From the NCBI GenBank assembly GCA_036272735.1, contig DATAYF010000495.1:1-26100 (forward strand): a DNA stretch of 26,100 bases, written 5' to 3'. The notes beneath the pieces were generated by a model. That model was not told the DNA's origin. It worked only from the letters and a program-made list of their open reading frames with translations, and ran no database searches. Positions within the stretch are counted from its first letter, which is position 1. Every line of letters starts with the position of its first letter. The stretch comes from DATAYF01 sp036272735. GTDB lineage: Bacteria; Chloroflexota; Ktedonobacteria; Ktedonobacterales; Ktedonobacteraceae. Of this stretch, positions 8,394 to 15,532 are shown piece by piece. A program made the translations under genes and the position numbers.

Positions 8394-9190
8394 CGGCGAT
8401 TATTGAAGTACGTGATCTCGTCAAACGTTTTGGCGAACACACTGCTGTCGATGGCATTAGCTTCGCGGTCAACAAAGGCGAGGTCTTTGGCCTGCTCGGA
8501 CCCAATGGCGCGGGCAAGAGTACCACCATCAAAATGTTGACGACCCTCCTGTCGCCTACCAGGGGTAACGCCTGGGTGGCGGGCTTCGAGATTACGCATA
8601 ATACAGCAGATGTGCGACGCAGTCTCGGCTATGTGCCCCAGGCGCTCTCTGCCGATGCCACCCTGACCGGCTATGAAAACCTCCTGATCTTTTCCCGCTT
8701 GTATGACTTACCGCGCAAGCTTCAGGATGAGCGCGTGCGCGAAGTGCTCTCGTTTGTGGGCCTCACAGACGTGGGCAACCAGCTTGTACAGCGCTACTCG
8801 GGTGGTATGATTCGCCGGTTAGAGGTCGCCCAGGCCCTGTTACATCAACCACAGGTGCTTTTTCTCGACGAGCCGACCGTAGGTTTAGATCCGGTGGCAC
8901 GCCAGGCGATCTGGGATCACCTGATGGAGCTACGCGATGAGACCGCCATGACCATCTTGCTGACCACCCATTCTATGGAGGAGGCTGATAGCCTGTGTAG
9001 CCGGGTGGGCATCATGCATCGAGGGCGCATCGTGGCCCTTGATACGCCTGAAAAGCTCAAGGAGGCGGTTGGCGGAGAACATGCAACACTTAACGATGTA
9101 TTTGTGCATTACGCGGGCGATGCCCTGGAGTCAGGAGGAAACTACCGTGAAACTGCAAGAGCAAGACGCACAGCGCGCCGACTTGGCTAG
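8390..9190 (+). CDS. ABC exporter ATPase, DrrA-like drug-resistance type
   Basis: This 266-residue ATP-binding subunit has Walker A GPNGAGKST (37-45), the signature YSGGMIRR (136-143), Walker B VLFLDEPT with Asp160 and Glu161, and the switch His194 in LTTHSMEEADSLC. The sequence GLLGPNGAGKSTTIKMLTTLLSPTRG and the C-terminal LNDVFVHYAG tail are typical of the DrrA/NodI-like exporter class. It powers the membrane subunit encoded next, whose start lies 44 bases inside this gene. The start overlaps the MarR gene by four bases, indicating translational coupling. The exported compound is unknown; hydrophobic drugs or secondary metabolites are usual for the family. Confidence 0.93.
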   Translation: MTAIIEVRDLVKRFGEHTAVDGISFAVNKGEVFGLLGPNGAGKSTTIKMLTTLLSPTRGNAWVAGFEITHNTADVRRSLGYVPQALSADATLTGYENLLIFSRLYDLPRKLQDERVREVLSFVGLTDVGNQLVQRYSGGMIRRLEVAQALLHQPQVLFLDEPTVGLDPVARQAIWDHLMELRDETAMTILLTTHSMEEADSLCSRVGIMHRGRIVALDTPEKLKEAVGGEHATLNDVFVHYAGDALESGGNYRETARARRTARRLG

Positions 9191-10007
9191 CGCTGTTGCA
9201 GTTGCGCCTCCCCGGCGCGTTCCACCATTTGCGGCATTTGGCAATTTTATTCGCAAGACGCTCACCATCACCGATTGGGAAGTGCGCAAGCTGCGTCATG
9301 ATCCGACCGACCTGATTACTCGCGCCGTGCAACCGGCCCTGTGGCTGCTGATTTTTGGCGAAGTATTCACGCGCATCCGCGCCATTCCTACGGGGCAGGT
9401 ACGCTACCTCGACTTCCTCGCGCCTGGCATCCTCTCGCAGAGCGTGCTATTCATCGCCATCTTCTACGGCATCGCCATCATTTGGGAGCGCGACCTGGGC
9501 GTTATTCATAAATTTCTCGCCAGCCCGACACCACGCGCGGCCCTGGTCCTGGGCAAGGCTTTATCCGCTGGTATTCGCGCCTTACCGCAGGCGATTATCC
9601 TGTACATCCTGGCGCTGATCCTGGGTGTGCAGATGAATTGGAATCCCCTGGCACTGTTGGGCGTGATCTTCTTCGTGATGCTGGGTGCGGCCTGTTTCGC
9701 TACCTTCTCGCTCATTATCGCCTGCCTGCTCAAGACACGAGATCGTGTCATGGGCATCGGGCAGGTGTTGACCATGCCGCTCTTCTTTGCCAGCAACGCC
9801 ATTTATCCCATCGCCATCATGCCGCCCTGGCTGCAAGCCATCGCCCACGTGAACCCCTTAACGTATGTGGTAGATGGTCTGCGTATGTTGATGTTGAATG
9901 GCCCCGTCAGTCTATCAAGCCTGGGTACGGATGTTATCGTCCTACTCGCCGTCACGGCCGTGCTCGTCTTGCTCGGTGCCTGGCTCTACCCACGCATCGT
10001 ACAATAA
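9147..10007 (+). CDS. ABC-2 type exporter permease, DrrB-like
   Basis: The true start is GTG 9147, which has AGGAGGA eight bases upstream and lies inside the end of the ATPase gene; it gives 286 residues. After a cytoplasmic N-terminus the protein has about six membrane helices (for example LDFLAPGILSQSVLFIAIFYGIAI and PLALLGVIFFVMLGAACFATFSLIIACLL). It ends with NPLTYVVDGLRMLMLNG, the ABC-2 family hallmark shared by DrrB-type proteins. With the preceding ATPase it forms an export complex under MarR control. A long perfect terminator follows seven bases after the stop, closing a three-gene operon. Confidence 0.92.
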   Translation: MKLQEQDAQRADLASAVAVAPPRRVPPFAAFGNFIRKTLTITDWEVRKLRHDPTDLITRAVQPALWLLIFGEVFTRIRAIPTGQVRYLDFLAPGILSQSVLFIAIFYGIAIIWERDLGVIHKFLASPTPRAALVLGKALSAGIRALPQAIILYILALILGVQMNWNPLALLGVIFFVMLGAACFATFSLIIACLLKTRDRVMGIGQVLTMPLFFASNAIYPIAIMPPWLQAIAHVNPLTYVVDGLRMLMLNGPVSLSSLGTDVIVLLAVTAVLVLLGAWLYPRIVQ

Positions 10008-10014
10008 GGAAAGG

Positions 10015-10065
10015 TACATAAAGAAAGGGTTATGCGTTCCGAACGCATAACCCTTTCTTTATGTA
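10015..10065 (+). terminator. 51-base perfect hairpin terminator of the MarR-ABC operon
   Basis: Bases 10015-10039 are the exact complement of 10041-10065 around a central C at 10040, a 25-bp arm with TTCCGAA at the apex, followed by AAAAATAAAC. It has the same length and apex as the hairpin at 6948-6998 but a different stem sequence. A T tract is not obvious on the plus strand beyond the stem; the 3' arm itself is T-rich. Confidence 0.85.
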
Positions 10066-10152
10066 AAAATAAACAAGTCCTGTAGTCAGCGTTACCTTCT
10101 CGGCTGATCGTTCGTGTCCAGAACAAAGGCGAAGAATAGCAGGAGGTGCGTA

Positions 10153-11013
10153 ATGAGTTACGAACGTACGGTTGTGTTGCCCGACAGCGGCGCAGGCATA
10201 GATGTAACGCGTGGTTCTTTGTTGTTTATTGGCACCGCTACCGTGTTATTACGCTACGCGGGTTTCACCATCCTTACTGATCCCAACTTCTTGCATCGTG
10301 GCGAGTTTGTGTATCTGGGCTTTGGCATGAAATCTGAGCGTGTGATGGAACCAGCCATGGAGTTGAAAGATCTGCCACCCATTGATATTGTCGTACTTTC
10401 GCATCTGCACGAAGATCATTTTGACCGTTTCGTTGCCAACCATCTCGCGAAATCGACGCCGATTGTCACCACGCCAAAGGCTGCGCAAGCGCTGCGCAAG
10501 ATGCAATTTACGAAAGTATATGCACTATCTACCTGGGCGGCGCTCACCCTGAAGAAGAATGCGCAACAGGTGCACATTACCTCGCTGCCGGGCAGGCATG
10601 GGCCGGGAATTGTTGCCAAGGCGCTGCCACCGGTCATGGGCAGCATGCTAGAGTTTGGGGCCGAGGGGCAAAATGCTACCTTACGCCTCTACATCTCAGG
10701 TGATACGCTAGTCTACAAGGATTTGCAGGAGATTCCCAAACGCTACCCCGACATCGACCTTGGGCTGCTGCACCTTGGCGGCACAACGCTGCTCGGCATT
10801 GTCGTGACGATGGACGCGAAGCAGGGGGTGGAGGCCATGAAACTGATCCATCCGCGCAAAGTGGTGCCCATCCATTTCAACGATTACACCGTGTTCAAAT
10901 CCCCATTGGGTGATTTCCGGCAGGCCGTGGCGGATGCCAAACTTGAGGACAGGGTGCATTACTTGCGGCACGGTGAGACGTATACGTTCGAGGTGCCCAT
11001 AGGCGAAAAATGA
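10153..11013 (+). CDS. metallo-beta-lactamase-fold hydrolase, UlaG-like
   Basis: From ATG 10153, five bases after a perfect AGGAGGT site, the product has 286 residues. It shows FIGTATVLLRYAGFTILTDPNF at the N-terminus, the metal-binding H-x-H-x-D-H as HLHEDH (84-89), a later Asp in LYISGDTLVYKD, and His in VVPIHFNDYTVF near the C-terminus. This pattern is that of UlaG- or NAPE-PLD-like metal hydrolases, which bind two metal ions and act on esters, lactones or phosphodiesters. No signal peptide is present. It has its own ribosome site and follows a strong terminator, so it is probably transcribed alone. The substrate is unknown. Confidence 0.88.
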   Translation: MSYERTVVLPDSGAGIDVTRGSLLFIGTATVLLRYAGFTILTDPNFLHRGEFVYLGFGMKSERVMEPAMELKDLPPIDIVVLSHLHEDHFDRFVANHLAKSTPIVTTPKAAQALRKMQFTKVYALSTWAALTLKKNAQQVHITSLPGRHGPGIVAKALPPVMGSMLEFGAEGQNATLRLYISGDTLVYKDLQEIPKRYPDIDLGLLHLGGTTLLGIVVTMDAKQGVEAMKLIHPRKVVPIHFNDYTVFKSPLGDFRQAVADAKLEDRVHYLRHGETYTFEVPIGEK

Positions 11014-11487
11014 TTATGCCGAGCGGCTTTGTAGTCGCTCGGTGCCCTGTTCGTATTTGTTGGCGAAGATGCGGTTGCCACAATAGATGTTGCGCCTGAT
11101 GAAAGGCTCTGGCGTTTCGCGTGTCAGGCGTTCGCGCACACGTGGCTTGTGCGCGCCAAGCGAGTAGTACCACGGTTCGGCCAATGTGTAGATAGAGTTA
11201 TTGGCCCACGCGGGGCAGGGCACGTCGTACTTCTGGCACAGATACTCAACCGAGGCCGCGCAGAATACCGCCCAGCGTTGCAGCTCGATGGTTGGCGCTT
11301 GCGGCATTTGTATGGCGTCTTTTACCAGTTCTGCACGCTGATCTGGGAAGTTACCAAAGAAATCGTTCATGAAATTGCCCAGGGGAATCCAGGGATCTTC
11401 GCCTTCGCAGATCTCCTTGTAGGATAGGCTGATTGTTTGTAATTCAAGACATATGCCCACGGCAGTTCCTCGCGCTCTCTTCTGCAT
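11014..11487 (-). CDS. conserved-type hypothetical protein, partner of the nucleotidyltransferase
   Basis: This 157-residue protein is not one I can name. It has many aromatic residues and a distinctive end (SLGAHKPRVRERLTRETPEPFIRRNIYCGNRIFANKYEQ). The pattern of an aromatic stretch followed by FxRRNIxCGxR resembles, from memory, partners of DUF6036-type nucleotidyltransferases. That memory is not strong enough for a family name. Its start at 11487 has AAGGAG only two bases before the ATG, and a TACAAT box lies 15 bases upstream on the same strand. It follows the nucleotidyltransferase gene on the minus strand with a 56-base gap and stops next to the end of the metallo-hydrolase gene without overlap. 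A toxin-antitoxin or regulatory partnership is inference. Confidence 0.65.
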   Translation of the reverse strand: MQKRARGTAVGICLELQTISLSYKEICEGEDPWIPLGNFMNDFFGNFPDQRAELVKDAIQMPQAPTIELQRWAVFCAASVEYLCQKYDVPCPAWANNSIYTLAEPWYYSLGAHKPRVRERLTRETPEPFIRRNIYCGNRIFANKYEQGTERLQSRSA

Positions 11488-11543
11488 GACTCCTTACTCG
11501 TATTGTAGCATACCTCAAGGAAATTTTGCAGTAGGCAAAACAA

Positions 11544-12089
11544 TCAAAATAATTCGTCGAGCGTATCTTCTAGCCGATATTCCGCTTGCCAGCGTTGATC
11601 TGGTACAAAACGGTCCACAATAGCTTGCGCCTGTTCGCGTGTTCCCACTCCTAATTCTTGCAGAAGTGCTTCGACATCATTGGCATCTTTCTGGCGAAAA
11701 ACCATCAATTTGAGTGTCAGGATGTATGCTCGCGGTGGCAAATAGACGTGCAATTGCTTGTACTTACGCCAGAGTTCAGGTTGTGGGTCGGGTGCCATAT
11801 CGTTGATGAAATAGGCCACGTCGTCGTTCATCCATTTGCGCTTTAATTTGTGCTTGCGGGCCACGGCGTTCACGGCCGATTGAAAGGCTTTGGTCTGTGG
11901 CGTGCGCTGCGTGCTGTCCTGCATATCCATGAGCACAACATCTACATCTTCCGTCGCTTTGCGGTTCTTGACCATCAGTAGCATATACACGCCACCCACG
12001 ATCATGATGCGTACGGGTTCTTTGTACGCACGCTGCTCCAACTCGTCGCCCAGATCCTGAAGGTATAGTTCAACGTCTTGACTGTCCAT
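11544..12089 (-). CDS. nucleotidyltransferase-fold protein (DUF6036/AbiEii-like)
   Basis: This 181-residue protein begins with helices followed by IMIVGGVYMLLMVKNRKATEDVDVVLMD. That is the nucleotidyltransferase pattern: Gly32-Gly33, then Arg43, Thr46, Asp48 and Asp50 as metal ligands. C-terminal helices (LHVYLPPRAYILTLKLMVFRQKDANDVEALLQELG) include the K-x-x-x-x-R-K-x-D-x-D-D-like block seen in AbiEii and related toxins. Such proteins transfer a nucleotide to RNA, tRNA or a protein, and several act as toxins. The gene precedes the 157-residue gene on the same strand. A perfect palindrome, ATTGTACAAT (12118-12127), lies about 29 bases upstream and may be a promoter or operator. A toxin role is inference. 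Confidence 0.72.
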   Translation of the reverse strand: MDSQDVELYLQDLGDELEQRAYKEPVRIMIVGGVYMLLMVKNRKATEDVDVVLMDMQDSTQRTPQTKAFQSAVNAVARKHKLKRKWMNDDVAYFINDMAPDPQPELWRKYKQLHVYLPPRAYILTLKLMVFRQKDANDVEALLQELGVGTREQAQAIVDRFVPDQRWQAEYRLEDTLDELF

Positions 12090-12117
12090 GCCTGTTTTAT
12101 GCTTTCTGCTGGCCTGT

Positions 12118-12127
12118 ATTGTACAAT
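12118..12127. promoter_or_regulatory. 10-bp palindrome upstream of the nucleotidyltransferase
   Basis: ATTGTACAAT is a perfect palindrome. Read on the minus strand its TACAAT half could be a -10 box for the nucleotidyltransferase pair, with no clear -35. A second candidate -10, TATAAT at 12187-12192, points toward the DUF1330 gene. Confidence 0.3.
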
Positions 12128-12299
12128 CAAGGGATAAAAAAGCTGTACCTATGCATCATACTACAATCTGGAAATAGCAGGGTAGGTATAATAAAATATC
12201 AAAAGGCTTCTGGGGTGGTGTGAGTGATTCGCGTTGCTTTGGCAAGATGTTTGGCACAATAATTTTTATCCGCCTATTCAAGAAAGAAAGGTATATGAA

Positions 12300-12590
12300 A
12301 TGGCTGCTTATTTCGTTGTCGATATCAAAGAGATAACTGATCCCGATGCCTATGCGGAGTATCGCAAGGGCGTGCTTGCAACCCTTGAGCGGCATGGTGG
12401 TCGCTTCCTGGTGCGTGGTGGTACTTACCAGGTAATCGAGGGTGAATGGGAGACACAGCGCCTGGTCATCATTGAATTCGATGATGAAGCACAATTCAAA
12501 CGCTGGTATTACTCGCCCGAATACACTGCGTTGCGCGAAATCCGCTTCAAAGCTTCGACCGGTCGAGCCGTCCTCGTTCAGGGTGCATAA
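12300..12590 (+). CDS. DUF1330 family protein
   Basis: The product starts at ATG 12300 (AAAGG eight bases upstream), giving 96 residues: MAAYFVVDIKEITDPDAYAEYRKGV...GGRFLVRGG...VEGxW-like VIEGEWETQRLVIIEFDDEAQFKRWYYSPEYTALREIR. This is the compact alpha-beta DUF1330 fold of the dimeric alpha/beta-barrel class. The function of the family is not established. An earlier in-frame ATG at 12234 would add 22 residues without homology and has no ribosome site. The gene stands alone, divergent from the nucleotidyltransferase pair. Confidence 0.85.
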   Translation: MAAYFVVDIKEITDPDAYAEYRKGVLATLERHGGRFLVRGGTYQVIEGEWETQRLVIIEFDDEAQFKRWYYSPEYTALREIRFKASTGRAVLVQGA

Positions 12591-12980
12591 CCCATATTGG
12601 TCGAGGTTCCTCTGCAACGCTTTATGGCAACAGCATTGTACGGCCTCGGCCACCCAATGTACAGGCTACTCATATAGACAATATGTACAACCATCCTGAT
12701 TTGATGCCCCGACCCTACCTCTTTATTTATGGTTGTTCTCGCTTGCCTTCCTGAGGAGAAAAATACTGTGGATTGTATTTGTGCATATTGCCCAAATTAT
12801 GGTACAGTTTTTGTTATGATTTCGCTGTATGAATAGCGCTCATTATTTCCTATACTCAAATATAAGATGTAGCGCACCGTTCGCGCCTCCTCTCAGTAAG
12901 CCATGATGGCTTTCCACAAGGTAACGATGCCATGCTGTTGTCAGTTCGATAGGTTCACAACGCAAGAAGGGAACGACTCC
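12591..12980. other. 390-base gap upstream of the APC permease
   Basis: No gene is supported here. A possible promoter is TTGTGC (about 12780) with TACAGT after 18 bases. An odd palindrome, AAGCCAT-G-ATGGCTT (12898-12912), lies about 70 bases before the permease start and could be an operator or hairpin. TAGCGC occurs twice around 12834-12875. Confidence 0.4.
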
Positions 12981-14543
12981 ATGGCAGCTACATCTTCGGA
13001 CGAAGTCAAAATGGTCCCGACGCTTGGTCTTACCGGAGTAACTATCAATGCGATGGCGCTCATTGCACCAGGCGCATTTCTCTGGACGACCTATCAGATC
13101 CAGTCGGGCACGGGCGCAACCAACATGTGGGCTTCTGTCTTCATCGCCACTGCGATTGCCATGCTTACCGCCATCGCTTACGCCAGCCTCGCTCGTCGCT
13201 ACCCACAGGCTGGTGCGGGCAGTTCCTACTATTTCGCGGAGGCTGCTGTCCTCCAACGTGAAGAGCACCGCCATTTCAAGTACGCGCGTCTGAGCAAATT
13301 TATCGTTGGCTGGGCCTCTCACCTATATTACTGGGTGTACCCTGGCGTGATGGTGGCCTTTATGGGGAATGTGATTAGTTATATTATCCAAACGTTCATC
13401 CCCAGTTTCGGCGCGCCCTGGCAACTGATCCTCGTGTGTGTCGTCTTCGCTATTATCGTTGGCGCTATCGCGTACATCGGCGTCGCTGGCGCAACCGTCG
13501 CCAATATCGTCATCAACGTCATCCAGATCATCGCACTGTTGTCGTTTTCGGTCCTGGCTATTGTCTATCGCGTGCAACACCCCGCCATTCACTACCTGTA
13601 TGCCAATCCTTTAAGTGTGATCTCCCCACATGACTTCGGAGGGTTGATCTATCAATCTACGATTGCTATCTTGCTCGTGGTTGGCTTCGAGTCCGCTACG
13701 GCCCTGGCTGCCGAGGCAAAAAATCCCAATCGGGATATCCCTCGTGGTGTGTTACTCTCGCTGGTAATTCAAGCCGTGATCTTTTACTTTTTCGAGTATT
13801 TTGCGGCGAACTTCATGATCAACGATTCGTACAAAAATGCTGGTGGAACGGGTTTTGCAGCGGCCGCTGCTTCTGTGGCGCCGATTGGTGACCTGGCGAA
13901 GACGCTTGGGAATGCGATGTTGGGACAAAACGGCATCGCCTTCGCGGTAGTTCTGGCGGCAAGCGTTGTGATCGCGTTAATTGGCACATCGTTGTCCTGC
14001 CTCAATACCGGCGTGCGTGTGACCTACGCGATGGGTAAGGATACGGAGCTGCCCCTGGTCTTTGGCTTCCTACATGGGAGATTTCGTACGCCGCACCTTG
14101 GCGTGATCGTCTTGACCGTGATCTCCGCCACCCTGGGCGCGTATGGCGTTCTCGATGCCAACAAGCTCACGCAAATCACGCTCATCTCCAACATCGGCAC
14201 CTTCATCTTGTATGGTATGACCTGTATCATCTGCATCGTTGCCTTCGCTGGCGTGGTCAAGAGAAACGTGTTTGCCACGGTGCTTGCGCCGCTGCTTGGT
14301 GCCGTGCTCAATATTGCTATGCTGATCGGCGTGCTCTACTATGCGATTACGGCGGGTGGTGCCTCACAAACCAACACGATTATTGCGGGCGTCGTCTCGA
14401 TTGCCTGGTTGGTGATTGGTTTCGCCTACCTTTTCATTCGTAAGTTTGCTACCGGAATACCGATCCTGCATCCCGAAGATTACAAAAAACCTGCGCATTT
14501 CGCAGGCGAAGAAGCTGCTGTGGAGGCAAGCGTTCCCAATTAA
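12981..14543 (+). CDS. APC-superfamily amino acid/polyamine permease
   Basis: From ATG 12981 (AGAAGG about ten bases upstream) the protein has 520 residues and about twelve membrane helices. The N-terminal VPTLGLTGVTINAMALIAPGAFLWTTYQIQ holds the G-rich first helix that binds the substrate backbone in APC carriers. GFESATALAAEAKNPNRDIPRGVLLSL in the middle is the family hallmark after helix 6. It should import an amino acid or amine with protons or sodium; the substrate cannot be deduced. An upstream in-frame ATG at 12903 adds a cysteine-rich stretch with no ribosome site and is unlikely. A hairpin with 16-bp arms follows the stop and reaches the next gene start. Confidence 0.92.
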   Translation: MAATSSDEVKMVPTLGLTGVTINAMALIAPGAFLWTTYQIQSGTGATNMWASVFIATAIAMLTAIAYASLARRYPQAGAGSSYYFAEAAVLQREEHRHFKYARLSKFIVGWASHLYYWVYPGVMVAFMGNVISYIIQTFIPSFGAPWQLILVCVVFAIIVGAIAYIGVAGATVANIVINVIQIIALLSFSVLAIVYRVQHPAIHYLYANPLSVISPHDFGGLIYQSTIAILLVVGFESATALAAEAKNPNRDIPRGVLLSLVIQAVIFYFFEYFAANFMINDSYKNAGGTGFAAAAASVAPIGDLAKTLGNAMLGQNGIAFAVVLAASVVIALIGTSLSCLNTGVRVTYAMGKDTELPLVFGFLHGRFRTPHLGVIVLTVISATLGAYGVLDANKLTQITLISNIGTFILYGMTCIICIVAFAGVVKRNVFATVLAPLLGAVLNIAMLIGVLYYAITAGGASQTNTIIAGVVSIAWLVIGFAYLFIRKFATGIPILHPEDYKKPAHFAGEEAAVEASVPN

Positions 14544-14556
14544 CCCGCTGCACGCA

Positions 14557-14607
14557 TCGCTTATGATAAAATGATGAGGGTTACTCACGAAATTTTATCA
14601 TAAGCGA
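14557..14607 (+). terminator. hairpin between the APC permease and ChrB-like gene
   Basis: TCGCTTATGATAAAAT (14557-14572) pairs perfectly with 14592-14607 around a 19-base loop. There is no T tract. The 3' arm ends ten bases before the TTG start of the next gene and contains the only ribosome-site-like bases (AAGCGAG). The structure could therefore mask translation initiation rather than just end the permease transcript. Confidence 0.6.
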
Positions 14608-14616
14608 GCACATGCA

Positions 14617-15258
14617 TTGGACAGTCATAGCTATATTTTATTGATCTACCAGGTTCCTAGCCAGCCTTCCGCTGCGCGTGTGAGCGTCTGGCGCGAACTC
14701 AAAAAGATGGGGGCGCTCTACCTTCAACAGAGCGTGTGTATTCTCCCGGCCCAGGAGCCACTCCAGTATGCTTTGCAAAAGATTACCGAGCGTATAGGCG
14801 AGTTGGGCGGCGGCTATCACCTTTTGCCTTTGAACGAACTGCCTGGCGAGGAAGAGGAGAAAATTGTCGATGGTTTTATTGCGCAGAGTAACCTGCAATA
14901 CGATGAGATTATCGAGAATTGCCAGGTAAATTTTAGCAAAGAGATCGAGTTCGAGACCTTCCGCCAGAACTTCACGTACGCAGAGGTCGAGGAAATCGGG
15001 CAGGAATTGGACAAGATTCATCGCTGGTATGATCGCGTGGTGGAGCGAGATTGGTTCGGAGCGGCACGGCGCGAAGAGGCGCTACGCAGCATCGAGCACA
15101 GCGAAAAGCTGCTGGAAGAGTTCGAAGAAAAGGTATTTCTTACGCAGGACGCCGATGAAGCCAGCGACCTCCCCTCGCAAAAAGACAAAAAACACTTGCA
15201 CCCACGCCGCTATGATCGTACGCACGTGCATAATACGCATAATAAAGGAGGCAAATGA
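14617..15258 (+). CDS. ChrB N-terminal-domain protein with histidine-rich tail
   Basis: The N-terminus (SYILLIYQVPSQPSAARVSVWRELKKMGALYLQQSVCILP) closely matches the N-terminal domain of ChrB, the chromate-resistance regulator, a winged-helix-like fold. After about 110 residues the protein becomes mostly charged helix (EEIGQELDKIHRWYDRVVERD...SEKLLEEFEEKVF). It ends with a basic tail holding five histidines (HLHPRRYDRTHVHNTH), a plausible metal site. At 213 residues it lacks the C-terminal half of full-length ChrB, and no chrA transporter gene is in the window. The start is TTG 14617 with a weak ribosome site partly inside a hairpin, suggesting low or regulated expression. A DNA-binding or metal-sensing role is inferred. 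Confidence 0.78.
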   Translation: MDSHSYILLIYQVPSQPSAARVSVWRELKKMGALYLQQSVCILPAQEPLQYALQKITERIGELGGGYHLLPLNELPGEEEEKIVDGFIAQSNLQYDEIIENCQVNFSKEIEFETFRQNFTYAEVEEIGQELDKIHRWYDRVVERDWFGAARREEALRSIEHSEKLLEEFEEKVFLTQDADEASDLPSQKDKKHLHPRRYDRTHVHNTHNKGGK

Positions 15259-15285
15259 CTGTAATTCTTATAGTCATTTGCCTCC
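15247..15285. terminator. hairpin spanning the ChrB-like stop codon
   Basis: GGAGGCAAATGACT (15247-15260) pairs exactly with 15272-15285; with one G:U pair the stem extends to 17 bp and the loop shrinks to ATTCT. The stop TGA (15256-15258) lies in the 5' arm. It separates convergent genes and probably acts on both strands, although no clear T tract follows on the plus side. Confidence 0.6.
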
Positions 15286-15319
15286 CTGTAGCAAGGCATA
15301 CGGATCAGCTAGTTGCCAG

Positions 15320-15520
15320 CTAGCCATGCGTCTCGCGGCGCAACGTCAACACGAGCACCAGCAAGGCCGCGATGATCATGAGTACACCGGAGAGGACACG
15401 CACGGGTGCCAGGAACGCGATGCTATTGATCAGCGCCAACACCACCAGCGCAATCACAATGCCGGTCAGAATAATCGGGTCGCCCACCAGAAATTGGTAA
15501 ATGGCGTTAATAACCTTCAT
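15320..15520 (-). CDS. small two-helix membrane protein
   Basis: This 66-residue protein (MKVINAIYQFLVGDPIILTGIVIALVVLALINSIAFLAPVRVLSGVLMIIAALLVLVLTLRRETHG) has two membrane helices and a short basic cytoplasmic end. I do not recognise a named family. AAGGAGA lies ahead of its ATG, and the gene begins 12 bases after the stop of the COG4280-like gene on the same strand, so the two form an operon. A small subunit or stabiliser of that transporter-like protein is a reasonable guess. No catalytic motif is seen. Confidence 0.7.
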   Translation of the reverse strand: MKVINAIYQFLVGDPIILTGIVIALVVLALINSIAFLAPVRVLSGVLMIIAALLVLVLTLRRETHG

Positions 15521-15532
15521 TGTAGTATCTCC

